Part shown: piece after piece, positions 40,198-51,467 of the stretch
How positions within the stretch are numbered: position 1 is the stretch's first letter
Layout of the letters: each line of letters starts with the position of its first letter
Origin: Meloidogyne chitwoodi
Taxonomy: Eukaryota > Nematoda > Chromadorea > Rhabditida > Meloidogynidae
Length of the DNA stretch: 64,000 nt
Reading direction: 5' to 3'
NCBI GenBank assembly: GCA_015183035.1
Contig: JACZZP010000002.1
Coordinates: 1,488,001-1,552,000, forward strand
Translations under genes and position numbers: made by a program
The notes under the pieces: model-generated
Database searches by the model: none
Told to the model about the DNA's origin: nothing
What the model saw: only the letters and a program-made list of their open reading frames with translations

Positions 40198-41053
40198 GGC
40201 ACCAGAATTTACTATTTGCTGAGGATTTATGGCCTATTTCAACAAATTAAAGCTTGGAATAATTATTTTATAGGTGAACTTTAAAACTATAAAAAATATT
40301 TACTCTTGTTTAAAGTAAAAGATTAATTATAATTATGTACAATAAAGGAATAATATGATAAAATCAGAATGAATGTAGAAACAAAAAATCTAAAATGACT
40401 CATCATTTATGAAAAAAGTAGGAAATGAATCAACTTTTTACAGTTATATTAAATGAGAGGTATCATTTGAGCGACGCTGTTTGAGCGATAGGATTTGAGC
40501 GACAGATTCTGAGCGACAGCCACTTGAGCGACGTAATTTGAGCGATGCCATTTGAGCGACCGATGTAAAGTCTCATTTGGGCGACGAATTTTAACAATCG
40601 GCATCGCTCAAATGGCTGTACTCAAATGAGTCGCTCCTATATTTAAAACGTTAAAGTATTACATTTCGTGTCTAGACATTTCGTCGCAGAGCACGACATT
40701 TTGTCCCTACGGCAAACAATCATGGGCTCGGGAAGTAGAGACCGGTCGAACGTATCGGTTGATTTTTCGGTTAAAAACCGAAACCGACCGAACCGATCTC
40801 TAGTTTTAAGTCAGATTCTTTTGTCCTTTCGTTTGGACAAAATGCCATCAAACTTCTATAGACGAAAGGTCAAAAGCGAGAATTGAAATGTTTCATTTTT
40901 TCTTTAAATTTACTATTTTGTTTTATCTTTAATTCATTTTTTTCTATAGTTCTTTTTATTTTTTATTTAAAAAGTAGAAGATAATGTTTTCTGCAATACC
41001 CTCATGGGTTCTTGGCAACCCCTGTCTAATTTTAAATATTTAGAAATTTTTAA
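40198..41053. repeat. Intergenic region with two word-repeat arrays
   Basis: At 40460-40640 the word TTTGAGCGAC and variants occur at least seven times, then inverted (GCATCGCTCAAATGG, ACTCAAATGAGTCGCTC). Flanks TATATTAAA and TATATTTAAA resemble each other. At 40737-40803 lies a small palindrome with ends TAGAGACCGGTCG and ACCGATCTCTA and an ACCGAAACCGACCG core. Around 40660-40720 and 40815-40880 are CATTTTGTCC/GGACAAAATG words. The last 100 bases are AT-rich and probably hold the SF3A2 promoter. Confidence 0.6.
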
Positions 41054-41899
41054 ATGGACTTCCAAAATCGGGCTGGTGGAAAAACTGGTGGTGGAGGAGT
41101 AGCTTCTGCAACGGATGCAAATGTTGACCGCCGTGAACGTCTGCGACAGCTTGCGCTCGAGACAATAGATTTACAAAAGGATCCATACTTTATGCGTAAT
41201 CATATGGGTGGATTTGAGTGCAAGCTTTGTCTTACTCTTCATAACAATGAAGGCTCTTATCTGGCTCACACACAAGGGAAAAAGCATCAAGCAAATTTGG
41301 CTCGTCGAGCAGCAAAAGATGCTTCAGATATTCCCTATTTGCCTCTTCCGCAGCAACCAAAAGTTGAACCTAAAAAATTTGTTAAAGTTGGACGACCTGG
41401 ATACAAAGTTTTTTATCTTCCGTATAGTAACTTTTATATTCACAAAGGTAACAAAGGAAAGAGACGGTGCATCTGGCCAACAAGCGCTTCTTTTTCAAAT
41501 TGATTACCCAGAGATTACAGATACTATTACACCTAGACATCGTTTTATGTCCTCGTACGAACAAAAAATTCAACCACCCGATAAGCGGTGGCAATATTTA
41601 CTATTTGCTGCAGAGCCATACGAAACTATAGCTTTCAAAATTCCTGCTCGGGAAGTTGACCGTTCTGAAGACAAATATTGGTGTTTATGGAACAAGGAGA
41701 GCAAACAGGTTTCAAAATTAAATTTTATTTCCCGTTAAAAATTTTACTTTAGTATTTCATGCAGTTCGCTTTCAAACCTATACAAGAGGATTCTAATTAT
41801 GCACGAAATTTCGCACCAAATGGTGCTACAATTCCATCAGAAACGCCTCCTCCCATGTTTCTTCCGACAATGACGACGGCACCACAATCGAAATTCTGA
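41054..41899 (+). CDS. SF3A2: Splicing factor 3A subunit 2 (SF3a66/PRP11)
   Basis: Component of SF3a in the 17S U2 snRNP, needed for prespliceosome assembly. The start gives MDFQNRAGGKTGGGGVAS. Then come RRERLRQLALETIDLQKDPYFMRNHMG and a matrin-type C2H2 finger, FECKLCLTLHNNEGSYLAHTQGKKHQANLARR (41212-41310). The core is VGRPGYKVTKERD, QIDYPEITDTITPRHRFMSSYEQKIQPPDKRWQYLLFAAEPYETIAFKIPAREVDR, and YWCLWNKESKQYFMQFAFK. Three exons with introns of about 40-50 bases. The vertebrate proline-rich tail is missing; this one ends after TMTTAPQSKF. RPS24 starts 162 bases downstream on the same strand. Confidence 0.95.
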
Positions 41900-42061
41900 A
41901 TACACCTTTCTAACGATGAATATTTTATATTTTCTTTTATGTTTGATAAAACATTTTTTCAAGTTTCATTTTGTAAATTGGGTTTTAAAGAAGCCGTTTT
42001 TATTATTTTAATCTCTTTCAAACTATATTTTTTTACATCCTATAAGTTGATTAAAAGTAAA

Positions 42062-42990
42062 ATGGTGGAAGGTGTTGTGACCATCAAGGCGCGTAAAGTG
42101 CTTACAAATCCACTTCTTTATCGCAAGCAAATGGTTTGTTTTATTATAGTTGGACTATATGAATAATGTAAAATTTTCAGTCTGTCGACATTCTTCATCC
42201 AAATCGTGCATCTGTACCGAAGTCGGAGTTACGTGAAAGACTTGCAAAGATATTCAAGACCACTTCAGATGTTGTAGTTCCCTATGGATTTCGCTGTCAT
42301 TTCGGTGGTGGACGGAGCACAGGCTTTGCGAATGTTTACGGTTCGTTCTTTTAGTCGGAAATATTGTTCAGCAACTTTGGACTTGTTTAAACGGGTTCAT
42401 TTCAATCGAAAATATTAATGAGAAAGCTAGGGAAGAAATAAACTTTGCTACTTATCCATTATATGCGTCCAGATTTTTTTACTAACTAGTTAGTATTCAA
42501 TGTAGTGTAAATTGACTTATCATTTTTCTAAAAAAAATAATGCCAGAAAAGTGCTACATGACGAAATAAGAAACAGAACAAAGAAGCAAACCATTTGAAA
42601 ACTTTCTGCGGAGTTCTATATATTTTTATGTAGATTACTATGTAGTTTAAACAAATTTTAATACTAACGTTAGTACAAAAATCTGGACGTAGATAATGCA
42701 AAAGTACCAAAAATTTATTCTAGTTGTTCGTTAAATTCTTATTATTTTTAGATTCTCTTGATTATGCGAAGCGCTTCGAACCTAAGTATCGCTTGCTTCG
42801 AGTAAGTTTAAAAGCATGGTTAAATGTTGTTTTAACAAAAATTATTCATTTTTTAAATTTTATATCAATTTAGCAAGGAATTGGCAAAAAAGTAGAGAAA
42901 GGTGGTCGAAAACAGCGAAAGGAACGCAAGAACCGACAGAAAAAAGTACGTGGAACAAAGAAGAGCAAGGTTCAAGCTGGAAAGAAATAA
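42062..42990 (+). CDS. RPS24: 40S ribosomal protein S24 (eS24)
   Basis: Small-subunit ribosomal protein. Exon 1 is MVEGVVTIKARKVLTNPLLYRKQM. Exon 2 is SVDILHPNRASVPKSELRERLAKIFKTTSDVVVPYGFRCHFGGGRSTGFANVY. Exon 3 is DSLDYAKRFEPKYRLLR. The last exon is QGIGKKVEKGGRKQRKERKNRQKKVRGTKKSKVQAGKK. Length (about 130 residues) and the FGGGRSTGF and RKQRKERKNR motifs match the family throughout. The intron between VY and DSL is enlarged by a transposon (42447-42708). Close spacing behind SF3A2 suggests a two-gene operon. Confidence 0.96.
42447..42708. mobile_element. GGTACTT-family ([10 protein letters not shown]) MITE, 262 bp, in an RPS24 intron
   Basis: Ends GCTACTTATCCATTATATGC on the left and, on the complement, GGTACTTTTGCATTATCTAC on the right. 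Both arms share GCGTCCAGATTTTT-like sequence followed by ACTAACTAGTTAGTA or ACTAACGTTAGTA. Flanks TAAACTTT and AAAAATTT match at six of eight positions. The terminal GGTACTT...TATC pattern ties it to the elements at 24975 and 49059. No coding relic. Confidence 0.65.
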
Positions 42991-43152
42991 GTTCATTTCC
43001 TTGTCAAATTGTTAAAATTCGTCTGTTATTTTATCTGTTGTTGGGAATATGAGATAAACTGTTCAAAAAAATAATAGAACTATTTTAAACATGAGTATAT
43101 TTTATTCCGTTTAGATGACACAATTCTGAATAAAACGAATTATTGTTTATTG
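42991..43152. other. Convergent 3' space between RPS24 and MASK
   Basis: Short AT-rich interval containing both 3' UTRs. No separate gene is visible. Confidence 0.3.
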
Positions 43153-46100
43153 TTAAAACATTCTGAAAAATTTATTCCATACTGGTTGTTGTGAAATATC
43201 TTTCTTTCTTTCAATAAGTAGCTCCAGCTATTTTGAATGTTCCCTGTTATAGGAGAATCAGATTCTTCCAAAAGAGTGTTTGACGTCCATCGCGCAGCTA
43301 TTGTGTCTAATGGAGAAGACGCTGCTGCATTTGAGGACTTAAAAATGATTAATTTGATTAAAATTTATAAAAATACTTTTCCGGATGAATTGTGATGTGA
43401 TTGACTCAGCAATGAAGATTGAGGACGAGCATAGCCAGGCGCCTAGATGAAAAAAGAACGATAATTTTAGAAGGAATAAATTATTATATTATCTTGCCTT
43501 ACGCTGGTGCTCTTCTTTAGCAAGAGCAGTCAATTCATTTATATTGTCAGATGCTTCAAATCCTTGCCGTTTTCCAGATATTAACTTTAAGTCTATGGTA
43601 GAGACAACATTTGTCGAACGTAATGCTGAACTAACACCATCATATGAATGATTTATAAAGGGTTTCTCTCCAATAGTTAGGTTGAGTTGCGGATCTATAA
43701 ATTTTTTCAATCATTGTATTTAAAAAAAATTTTAAAGGTTTAAAAACTTTTATTTTCACGAATTGCTGCCTCCGCCCTTTTTTGCCATATATTAGTGGAA
43801 GGTGTTGTTTGAACTTGTGGAGAATTTGATGAAACAACTGATTTCAATGTTTTTATCGAAACCGGTGAATTTTTCATAGCAATTGTCCTTGCATCTACAA
43901 TTTTTGGTACTTGTTTAGGTGATTTTTGTACTTCTTCCTTCGATGCTATATAATGCGTTGAAACTCCACTGTTTGTTGTATCTGTAGAAGTGGAAAGTGA
44001 AGGTGATGACTTACTCGTCGTAGATGATATAACACGATCAACAATATCGGTAACAAGCATATTGTGGTCTTTCATCAATAAGTCGATCATCATAACAGCA
44101 TTTCTTAAAATGTAAAATATATTAGAACAAAAATTTGAAATAAATTGAATACTTCACGGCCTCGGTAGCGCCTTTAATTGTAATTTTGCGTGTTGTTTGT
44201 TCTTTTCGTAAGCACTGTTTCTCCACTTCTACATGAGCACCAGTAGCCTCACGAATTGTGTTTACATTTGAGCCACCACGACCAATTACACGAGGAATTG
44301 AACTTGATGCTATGTTTAAAACTTGTAACGAAGGTCTTCGGATGTTGACTGCACTTAAATGTTCATTTATAAAGACATCATCAGGAAAAAGTGGAGGAAT
44401 TTGCATCATAGAAGGTGCTGAAGGAGAAACATTGGAAGGGATCGCCGTAGATATAACTTCAGAATTCTCAATTGTTGTTGTTATCATGTTTGCAACAGAA
44501 ACATGCTTAGGCTCGAAAGGCTTGGTAACCTAAAATATTTAATCTTATAGGTTTATACCTAAAAATTTACAGTTGATTTTTTTTTATTTGCAGTCAGCCA
44601 TTCATCTTCAGAATTCTTGGAAATAACGGCAGAAATACGCTGGTTATTTGGAGTAGTTATTGTTGAAAAAGCATTAACGTTAGTGTTATCTTTTTTCGAA
44701 GTTACTCTTGAGCGTTTTATTTCTTTAGTTTTTGTAGCCAAAACCTTAATGTTCTCCTTCTGTAGTTTATTATTAAACTGATGTTCTTCATTATTATCAT
44801 TTCTTTGAAATTGTGCTTGGTCAATGCTTTGTGCTAGAGGCTCCTGATTGTAATTTTCTCGGAATTTTTGTTGAGTTCCCGGATTTTCATTTAATACAGG
44901 TTGTAACGGCTTCAATGACACCTTCTCTAACTTAATGTCCAAATCAGTCTCATTATCGGCGGTAAAGCCATTATTATTATTATCGAAACTATCTTCCTCA
45001 TCCTTCTTTGCTTGTTTTTTAGCCTTTTTTTTTTCTTTCTGACGCTGTTTTGTACGCTTCTTTGACTCCTCTAAGGCTTCCTAAATATTTATTTAAAAAT
45101 TTTATTATTTATAAATTATAATTAACCTCTTTTGCCAACATTTCTAACAGGGAGGCGGCAGCTTTGTTCGCTTGTTCCGCCTGTTTGGCCTTCGCTTCTT
45201 TAATAAATTGCATGCATTGAGTGCATTTATCGATTAATTCCTAAATTTAAAAAAAATTAAAAAATTCTAAGAAAAATAACATGATTAGTCAGTGTTAGAA
45301 TGTAGCGTTGACAATCTCCATCGCTTGGGAATTGTAGTACGTAATCAACCATATATTCAACGACCTAAAAGATATGTTTAAAGTATGCCAATAAGGATAT
45401 ATATTTAAAAAACCATAACCAACCTTAAAATGCCCTTTTCTGAAGGCAATCATGAGAGGAGTTAATTTTCGATTATCTTGTAATTCTGAGTCTGCCTTAT
45501 GTTCAATCAACACCCGTGTCGTTTCCAAATGGCCTCCACAGCATGCTAACCATAATGCGGTACAACCCTTCTTATTTCGTGCATTAATCTGTGCTCCATA
45601 GTCTAGCAGAAGTGCCACGAATGCATGATGACCTTTGTCCGCAGCAATTGTCAGAGACGTATCACGGCTGGTAGGTACAGGAGATGTATTAACATCAGCG
45701 TTCGCCTGAAGCAGAACACGTCCAACTTCTACATATCCACCATTAGCAGCCTCCATAATCGGTGTAAGACCGGTCTAAAATTTTAATATTATCAAAGGAT
45801 TGTTTAAAATATTAAAAAATTATTTACTTTTGCTCGATGTTCCACATTGGCTCCATAATTAATCAGCAATTGCGTCACCTCAACACGTCCTTGAAAACAA
45901 GCCAGTGTCAATGCAGTATTTTTGTTTGTTTCAATTTGAGCATTAATGTCTGAACCATTCTCCAGTAAAAGACTAGTCGCTTCCTCGTGTCCATTCATTG
46001 CACTAAGCATCAATGGAGAAATACCCAATTTTGAATTTGTTCGTGAATTTATTTCTGCTCCATGCGTAAGCAAAAGCTGCATAACATCCACATGACCACC

Positions 46101-49023
46101 AGAAGCGGCAAGTGATAAAGGTGTATAATCGCTTAGATTTCGATGTTCTTTATTTGCTCCATGTTTAAGCAGCAACGCAACAACATTACTTTTACCACCA
46201 CCACAAGACATAGAAAGAGCAGTATCTTTGGTTCTGTCAGCTTGAGCATCTGGAAGTGCACCCCCTTCAATTAAAAGTCTGCATATTTCTTCGTAGCCTT
46301 TGGTAGCAGCTAAAATCAACGGAGTGAATCCCTTCTTGTCACGATGTTCTAAATGAGCTCCACGTTTAATTAAAAATGCAACAAGATCTTTATGACCGCC
46401 ATCACAAGCAAGTGTTAAAGCCGTATCTGAATAAAAGAATAATTTAAAAATAAACAAAAAAAAAGAACCATTATTCTGTGTATCACATGCAGATGCATTC
46501 TCCATCCATGCAGAAGGGTCAGAAAGGGTAGCACTACTACTACTTGTGCTCATTGAACGTGGATGTTTATGTGCTACCGATACATGATTTAATTTGCTTG
46601 ACGATGTTTTTTGGGTGGAACACTTATGAGCATTTGGCGAATTGCTACGACTAGGTGCCGCAGGTCGTTTAATCCCTGATGCAGCATTTGCGGGGTTGAC
46701 AGTTGAATGAGAACAGACGGAAGAAAAAGGAATCGCTGCTATAATAAACAAAAAATTAATGTTTAAACGGATATAAATTTAAGTTAAGATAATTTAATTA
46801 AAAATAACCAATGTTCATTTGAGAATTTGTCGTAGAATAAGATCCTGTAGTGATTCCAGCAGCAGTGCATACTTCTTTTGCACTTTTTTGCAGTGAAGGA
46901 GGAATACAACAAGGGCATTTTAGAGCGGGACAACAATCCTTTTGAGTTAATTTCTTAGAATTTTTATGGGATTTAAGAGAACATCTATTTATTGGTTCCA
47001 AGTCTTTACTGACACTCGGAGCAATCTTGTTGACCTAAAATTTTATTTTGAAATGAAGAGATAACGATAAAATACATCTGCTCCTCTTTTAATGAGTAAT
47101 TCAACGATGTTCAAAAAGTTCTGTCGGCTCGCTTCCATTAGCGGAGTTCGATTTTCTTTTGAAAAACAGTCCTTAACAAGCAATAAAATTAAGAAAAATG
47201 AAAATTACGTACAATTTGAGCTCCAGATTCAATTAGCAAATCACACAACTCTTCATTGCCGATATTCACAGCACAAAACAGAGCCTCGTTCAAATCTTTT
47301 TGAATATCAGCAAGAGGGTGAGATTTTTGTAAACAAGATATAATAAATTTGGAAACTATTACGCGACCTGAAATAAAACAAAACATAAAAAAATTAGAGT
47401 CAAAAAACAAACCTTCTTGACAGGCTTCATATAGGGGTGTACGCTCTCCAAGCGTTAAATCTCCACCCCTGTTAACTAGTAACTCGACAACATCTCTAAA
47501 ATAAGTAAAAATTTTCAATTTTAATTAAATTAAATACAAGAATCCTCCAGAGGCAGCTAATGTTAGAGAAGTCTCAAGCCCATCTTCAGTTTTAGAATTC
47601 ACATTTGCACCACGATCCAACAAATATTCAACTATATCGTGATGGCCTTCGCGACTTGCTTCCATTAGAGGTGTAAAACCTTCATCGTTTGGTTCCTCAA
47701 GGAGAGCTCCAGCGTCACAAAGAAGTTTAACCTAAATTTTTTAATAAAAAGTTTTATAAACTAATAATTAAAATTTAGGCATTAGTTTTAAAACCTACAT
47801 ATTCAAGATGACCACCACAGGACGCCAATGTTAACGGATTTTCGAAAGACTCTGTTGACAAATTAACTTTAGAACCAGCAGCAAGCAATAATTTAGCCAC
47901 TTCTATATGCCCATCCATTGCTGCCTCCTTTAAATGAGAAAAAGTATTAAAACTAACAAATTTGCAATATTTAAACAATTAATGTTAACGGATACATAAA
48001 AACAAATGTAATCTACCATTAGTGCTGTATGTAATTCTTCCTCCTCCTGAGAATTTTTTTCTTGGGGCATCAATGAAAGAAGAAACTCAACTACTTCACA
48101 ATGACCTTTATACGAAGCTAATGTCAAAGCAGATTCCTAAAAAATATTTAACAACAGATTCTTTGAAATAAAAATAATTATTAAATATAAAAAATATAAT
48201 TAATCTTATGTAAAATTACTTTATAATCTTCACTATCTATAATATAAGTCGGTTTGGCACCATGCTCAACTAATATTTTCATGATCGTAACATTTCCAAT
48301 ATTAGCTGCCTCCATCAATGCATCATGGCCTGCCTCATTGCGTAAACTCAAATCACAATTTCCAGAAGCAAGTAATTCTTTGATGCACTAAATTAGAATA
48401 TGAAATTTTTAATCAAAACGATAGTTTCTTGTAAGTAGGCAAAAATTTTACTAAAAGTAACAAGCTAAGTTTCTAAAAAAATTAAATTTTTTTCATTAAA
48501 AGCACAAAAAATAATTTAAATTTAAGTAAAATTACTTCAAGATGTCCAGAAGCACAAGCATAGATTAAAGCAGTATTTTTCGTTGAACTTAGTGCATTTA
48601 CATCTGCTCCAGCTTGTATGAGTGTTCGAATAACATCGACATGACCACCACATTGGAGTTTTTTATGTTGAGTTAAATCCATCCCACAGAGATCGGGTAA
48701 TAAATGTTGATAGGGTTCAAGTGAAGATAAGAGAGTCAGGTTTCGGTTAAGTTTAGAAGCCGATGAGGAATTTGAACCAGGGAGTACTCTTGTATCTTCG
48801 GCAGCCTCCTTTGGGACTTCAATTTCGCGGCTCTCTTCAGTTGATTTATTTCTATTCATAAAAGCATCATTCTATAATAAATAAAATATTTAACAAAAAA
48901 GATATACTTCGGAATTGGAACAGATATGTAAAACCTCAACTATAAAACTCGTTGCTAACCAATTCCGAATTTTCATTCAAAAAAACTTACTACTAAATTA
49001 AATAAGTCTTTCATTGCCATCAT
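43153..49023 (-). CDS. mask-1: MASK / ANKHD1 homologue: multi-ankyrin, single KH domain
   Basis: Large scaffold and RNA-binding protein. The start, [11 protein letters not shown] (49023), is followed by [14 protein letters not shown], with a likely trans-splice AG about 12 bases upstream. A first ankyrin block (47100-48680) has [64 protein letters not shown] and [30 protein letters not shown] Ser/Cys-rich spacer follows (46480-47030). The second ankyrin block (45380-46430) includes [24 protein letters not shown] through [24 protein letters not shown]. Next are a Lys/Glu-rich coiled coil ([19 protein letters not shown]) and the KH domain ([38 protein letters not shown], about 44190-44340; the GXXG loop is GRGG). 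The Ser/Thr-rich tail ends WNKFFRMF. Domain order matches MASK proteins. A [10 protein letters not shown] element lies 35 bases upstream of the start codon. Confidence 0.93.
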
Positions 49024-49058
49024 TTTAATAACATTCCGTCTATAATTTAAAACTATTA

Positions 49059-49591
49059 GGTACTTGTCGGTTATCCCTAAGCACTTTTTGCGGACAATTA
49101 TAATTGTTTTTCCATCATCCCCTTTTCCCTCAATATGTCGTTGGCAACTAATCAATCAATTATATTTGGTGAATCGCACAATTGTCACAAATGCAAGCTT
49201 CGTATTGCTGAACCAGTTGCCATACGAACACCTTGTTGTTGACGACATCTCCTACATTCCCAAACTGGACGTTGTTTGTGATAAAGCTTCATTTTGTGTC
49301 CGTTGCGACAAAGTTTTGTGTCGAAGACCACGATCTTGTAAGAATTCGATGGCATCTTTTTCAGTTGTTGGCAAATCCCAAATTTTCATTGTAAATTAAA
49401 TAAAATATTAAAAATCAAATATAAAATAATACATATAATACTTTATTCTTAGTTTTCATATATATTATACACAAAAAATTGATTGATTGATTAAGTGCCA
49501 CAGGCTAATGTAGGAAAAAGAAAGGCACAAAATAAATTTGTCCGCAAAAAACTTGTCCGCAAAAAGTGCTTAGGGATAACCGACAAGTACC
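49059..49591. mobile_element. [10 protein letters not shown] element (GGTACTT family), 533 bp, at the MASK promoter
   Basis: TIRs start GGTACTTGTCGGTTATCC and include AAGCACTTTTTGCGGACAA (49059-49099, complement 49553-49591). Flanks AACTATTA and AATTATTA match at seven of eight positions. On the minus strand (49390 down) a frame reads TTEKDAIEFLQDRGL, then in another frame CRNGHKMKL and RPVWECRRCRQQQGVR: an ISXO2/Merlin-type zinc-ribbon N-terminus broken by a frameshift. The element at 61544-62084 carries the same stretch. Confidence 0.85.
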
Positions 49592-50052
49592 AATTATTAT
49601 TTTAGAATTATATGCATGTATGATCGCTAAATACATATTTAAAAAATTCACGTTTTCTTACTTAAAAATTTTCAGCATAATTTGCAATTGAAAGCTTGAG
49701 CTACCGAAAAATAGGTTTTTTGGGACACGCCCGAATGGTCGCGGGCGAACTTGTCTCGAGGCCAACTGGTCGCGGGCTTACTGGTCGCGAACCCAACTGA
49801 ACAAGAAACTTGTTGAAATGATACCAAAATTTTATAAATGGCAATTTTTTAAGTTTATTCGAAAAAGCTCTTAAGGCTAAATCGAATGATACTAATTTTA
49901 AAAAATGGGACGAATTTGGAACAAGTTCTAGTTAATTAAATTATCCGTTAATTCTGCGCTGAGTTGGCTCGCTCTTAGTTGGCTCGCACTCAGGCGGCTC
50001 TCAGATGGTAGCACTCAGTTGGCGGCACTCAGTTGACAACTACCGCGATTTG
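49592..50052. repeat. Intergenic word arrays GGTCGCGGGC and GAGTTGGCTCGC
   Basis: At 49735-49800 the words GGTCGCGGGCGAAC, GGTCGCGGGCTTAC and GGTCGCGAACCCAAC occur. At 49968-50040 AGTTGGCTCGC, TCAGGCGGCTC and two CACTCAGTTGGCGG-like words occur. Both are GC-rich islands in AT-rich sequence. Between them lies ATTCGAAAAAGCTC (49857), a variant of a motif shared with several other elements. The bounds of any single transposon are unclear. Confidence 0.45.
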
Positions 50053-50839
50053 TAGAGCTGTTCCAAGAGTCTTGGTCTTGGTCTTGGTGGTCTTGGTTTT
50101 CTTGGTTTTTTTTGGTCTTGGTCTTGGGTCTTGGCTTGTAGGTCTTGGTCTTGGGTCTTGGCTTGTAAGTCTTGGTCTTGGGTCTTGGTTATTTTTGGTC
50201 TTGGTGTGATACCATAGGGGGACCAAGCACAATTTTGGGGAAAAATTTTGGCAAGAGGTTTAAAAATTAAAAAAATTTTTTGCCTGCGGCGCTGAAAATG
50301 GTTAATATTTGGCAACTAATGCAATAATTTTTTCAAATTTTCGCCTGCGGCGCTAAACTTGCGAGGTTTTACATTTTCTAAAGGTACTTAATATATTTGT
50401 CATGTGTAAATAAATAATTAAACTCAGAGTCCTCTTGAATCACTGGTATATGATCCAATTAAATTTTGGGAGAAAGACTTATCACACCCAACAATTAAAC
50501 AGCTTGCGAAAATTTTTCTTTGTTCACCACCAAGCACAGTAGAGCGAGAAAGAATATTTTCGATTCTTGGAGAAATTTACAAGCCAAAACGGCTTTCTTT
50601 TAGTAGCACTCATGCTAAACAGCAATTGTTCTTACATTTTAATTATGATTTTGGGGATTTATAATAAATTTTAATGAATTTAATTTTTTGTATATATTAA
50701 AATATTTTTAGTCTTGGTCTTGGGTCTTGGTCTTGTTTTTCTTGGTTTTTTTTGGTCTTGGTCTTGGGTCTTGGTTATAAGTCTTGGTCTTGGTCTTGGG
50801 TCTTGGGTCTTGGTTATTTTTGGTCTTGGAACAGCTCTA
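50053..50839. mobile_element. Internally deleted hAT element, 787 bp, perfect TIR and TSD
   Basis: The TIR TAGAGCTGTTCCAAGA (50053-50068) is exactly inverted at 50824-50839. The flanking duplication GCGATTTG is perfect (50045-50052 and 50840-50847). Just inside each end are arrays of CTTGGTCTTGGGT-type words (50068-50205 and 50711-50828), probably subterminal transposase-binding repeats. The centre (about 50426-50662, +) encodes a hAT C-terminal dimerisation piece: FWEKDLSHPTIKQLAKIF, PSTVERERIFS and KPKRLSF, then a stop. Two GCCTGCGGCGCT words lie at about 50282 and 50343. Only the last part of the transposase remains. Confidence 0.92.
50426..50662 (+). pseudogene. hAT transposase C-terminal remnant
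   Basis: The frame reads SPLESLVYDPIKFWEK, then DLSHPTIKQLAKIFLCSPPS, TVERERIFSILGEIYKP and KRLSFSSTHAKQQLFLHFN, ending at a stop. The FW, LA, PPS, ER.FS and R.S spacing is that of the hAT C-terminal dimerisation region. It lies inside the hAT element, has no start or catalytic region and is a relic. Confidence 0.8.
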
Positions 50840-50847
50840 GCGATTTG

Positions 50848-51467
50848 TAATAAAACAAAGTTTATTTTTTTGATCACGAACTGTCTTTAAAGATTAAATT
50901 TTTTTAATATTGTAAAAAGACCTAAAGCTGTCTAAAAATGGAACAAAGTTAAAAATTTAAATTTTTAAAGATTATATTCAAATTTGAAAAAAAATTCTAA
51001 CCATTAAATAACTTATTTAGAATCAACTGATCTAATCGGTCAAATTAATGAAAAGAATCAATCCAGTTTTCGAGCTCTTCAAATACATAGCATAAAAACT
51101 ATTTGAAATGGTTTAAAAAGAGTTATTAATACAAGTTACTTTGAAATGGTGAATCGGAAGGAAATGCATTCTCTCTCATTTTTTACTCTTTTCTTTTTCC
51201 GCTCTCTTAATTTCCATAATCTTTTCGTCCAAAATCTGAGGTAATCGACTTTAAAGCCAAGGTCTTGACTAATCATTTCAACTTTTGAAAAATTATCCCC
51301 AATATTGTAGTGAATTTAATTAATGATACATAACATGACAATATTTTCAATCTCTATTTACATTTCTTTTTTTTTCTAACTCAAATTTCGAACTTTTTGT
51401 AACATTTAACCGGTTTTATTTTTAAATTCATGTAATCCATCAAAAACAGATTACAGGTTTAGCCATC
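50848..51467. other. Intergenic region upstream of MOGS
   Basis: AT-rich with no recognised exon. A TTTTCGAGCTCTTCAAATA stretch at about 51067 is a weak relative of the CATTCGAAAGAGCTT motif. The promoter of MOGS should be here; no specific element is identified. Confidence 0.3.

Noticed and set aside
40460..40640. Spaced TTTGAGCGAC words as a CRISPR-like array
   Set aside because: Words are degenerate, spacers are very short and irregular, half are inverted, and the context is eukaryotic.
44258..44533. Plus-strand frame opposite the MASK KH exon
   Set aside because: Antisense shadow: the other strand encodes the KH domain with an intact GXXG loop.
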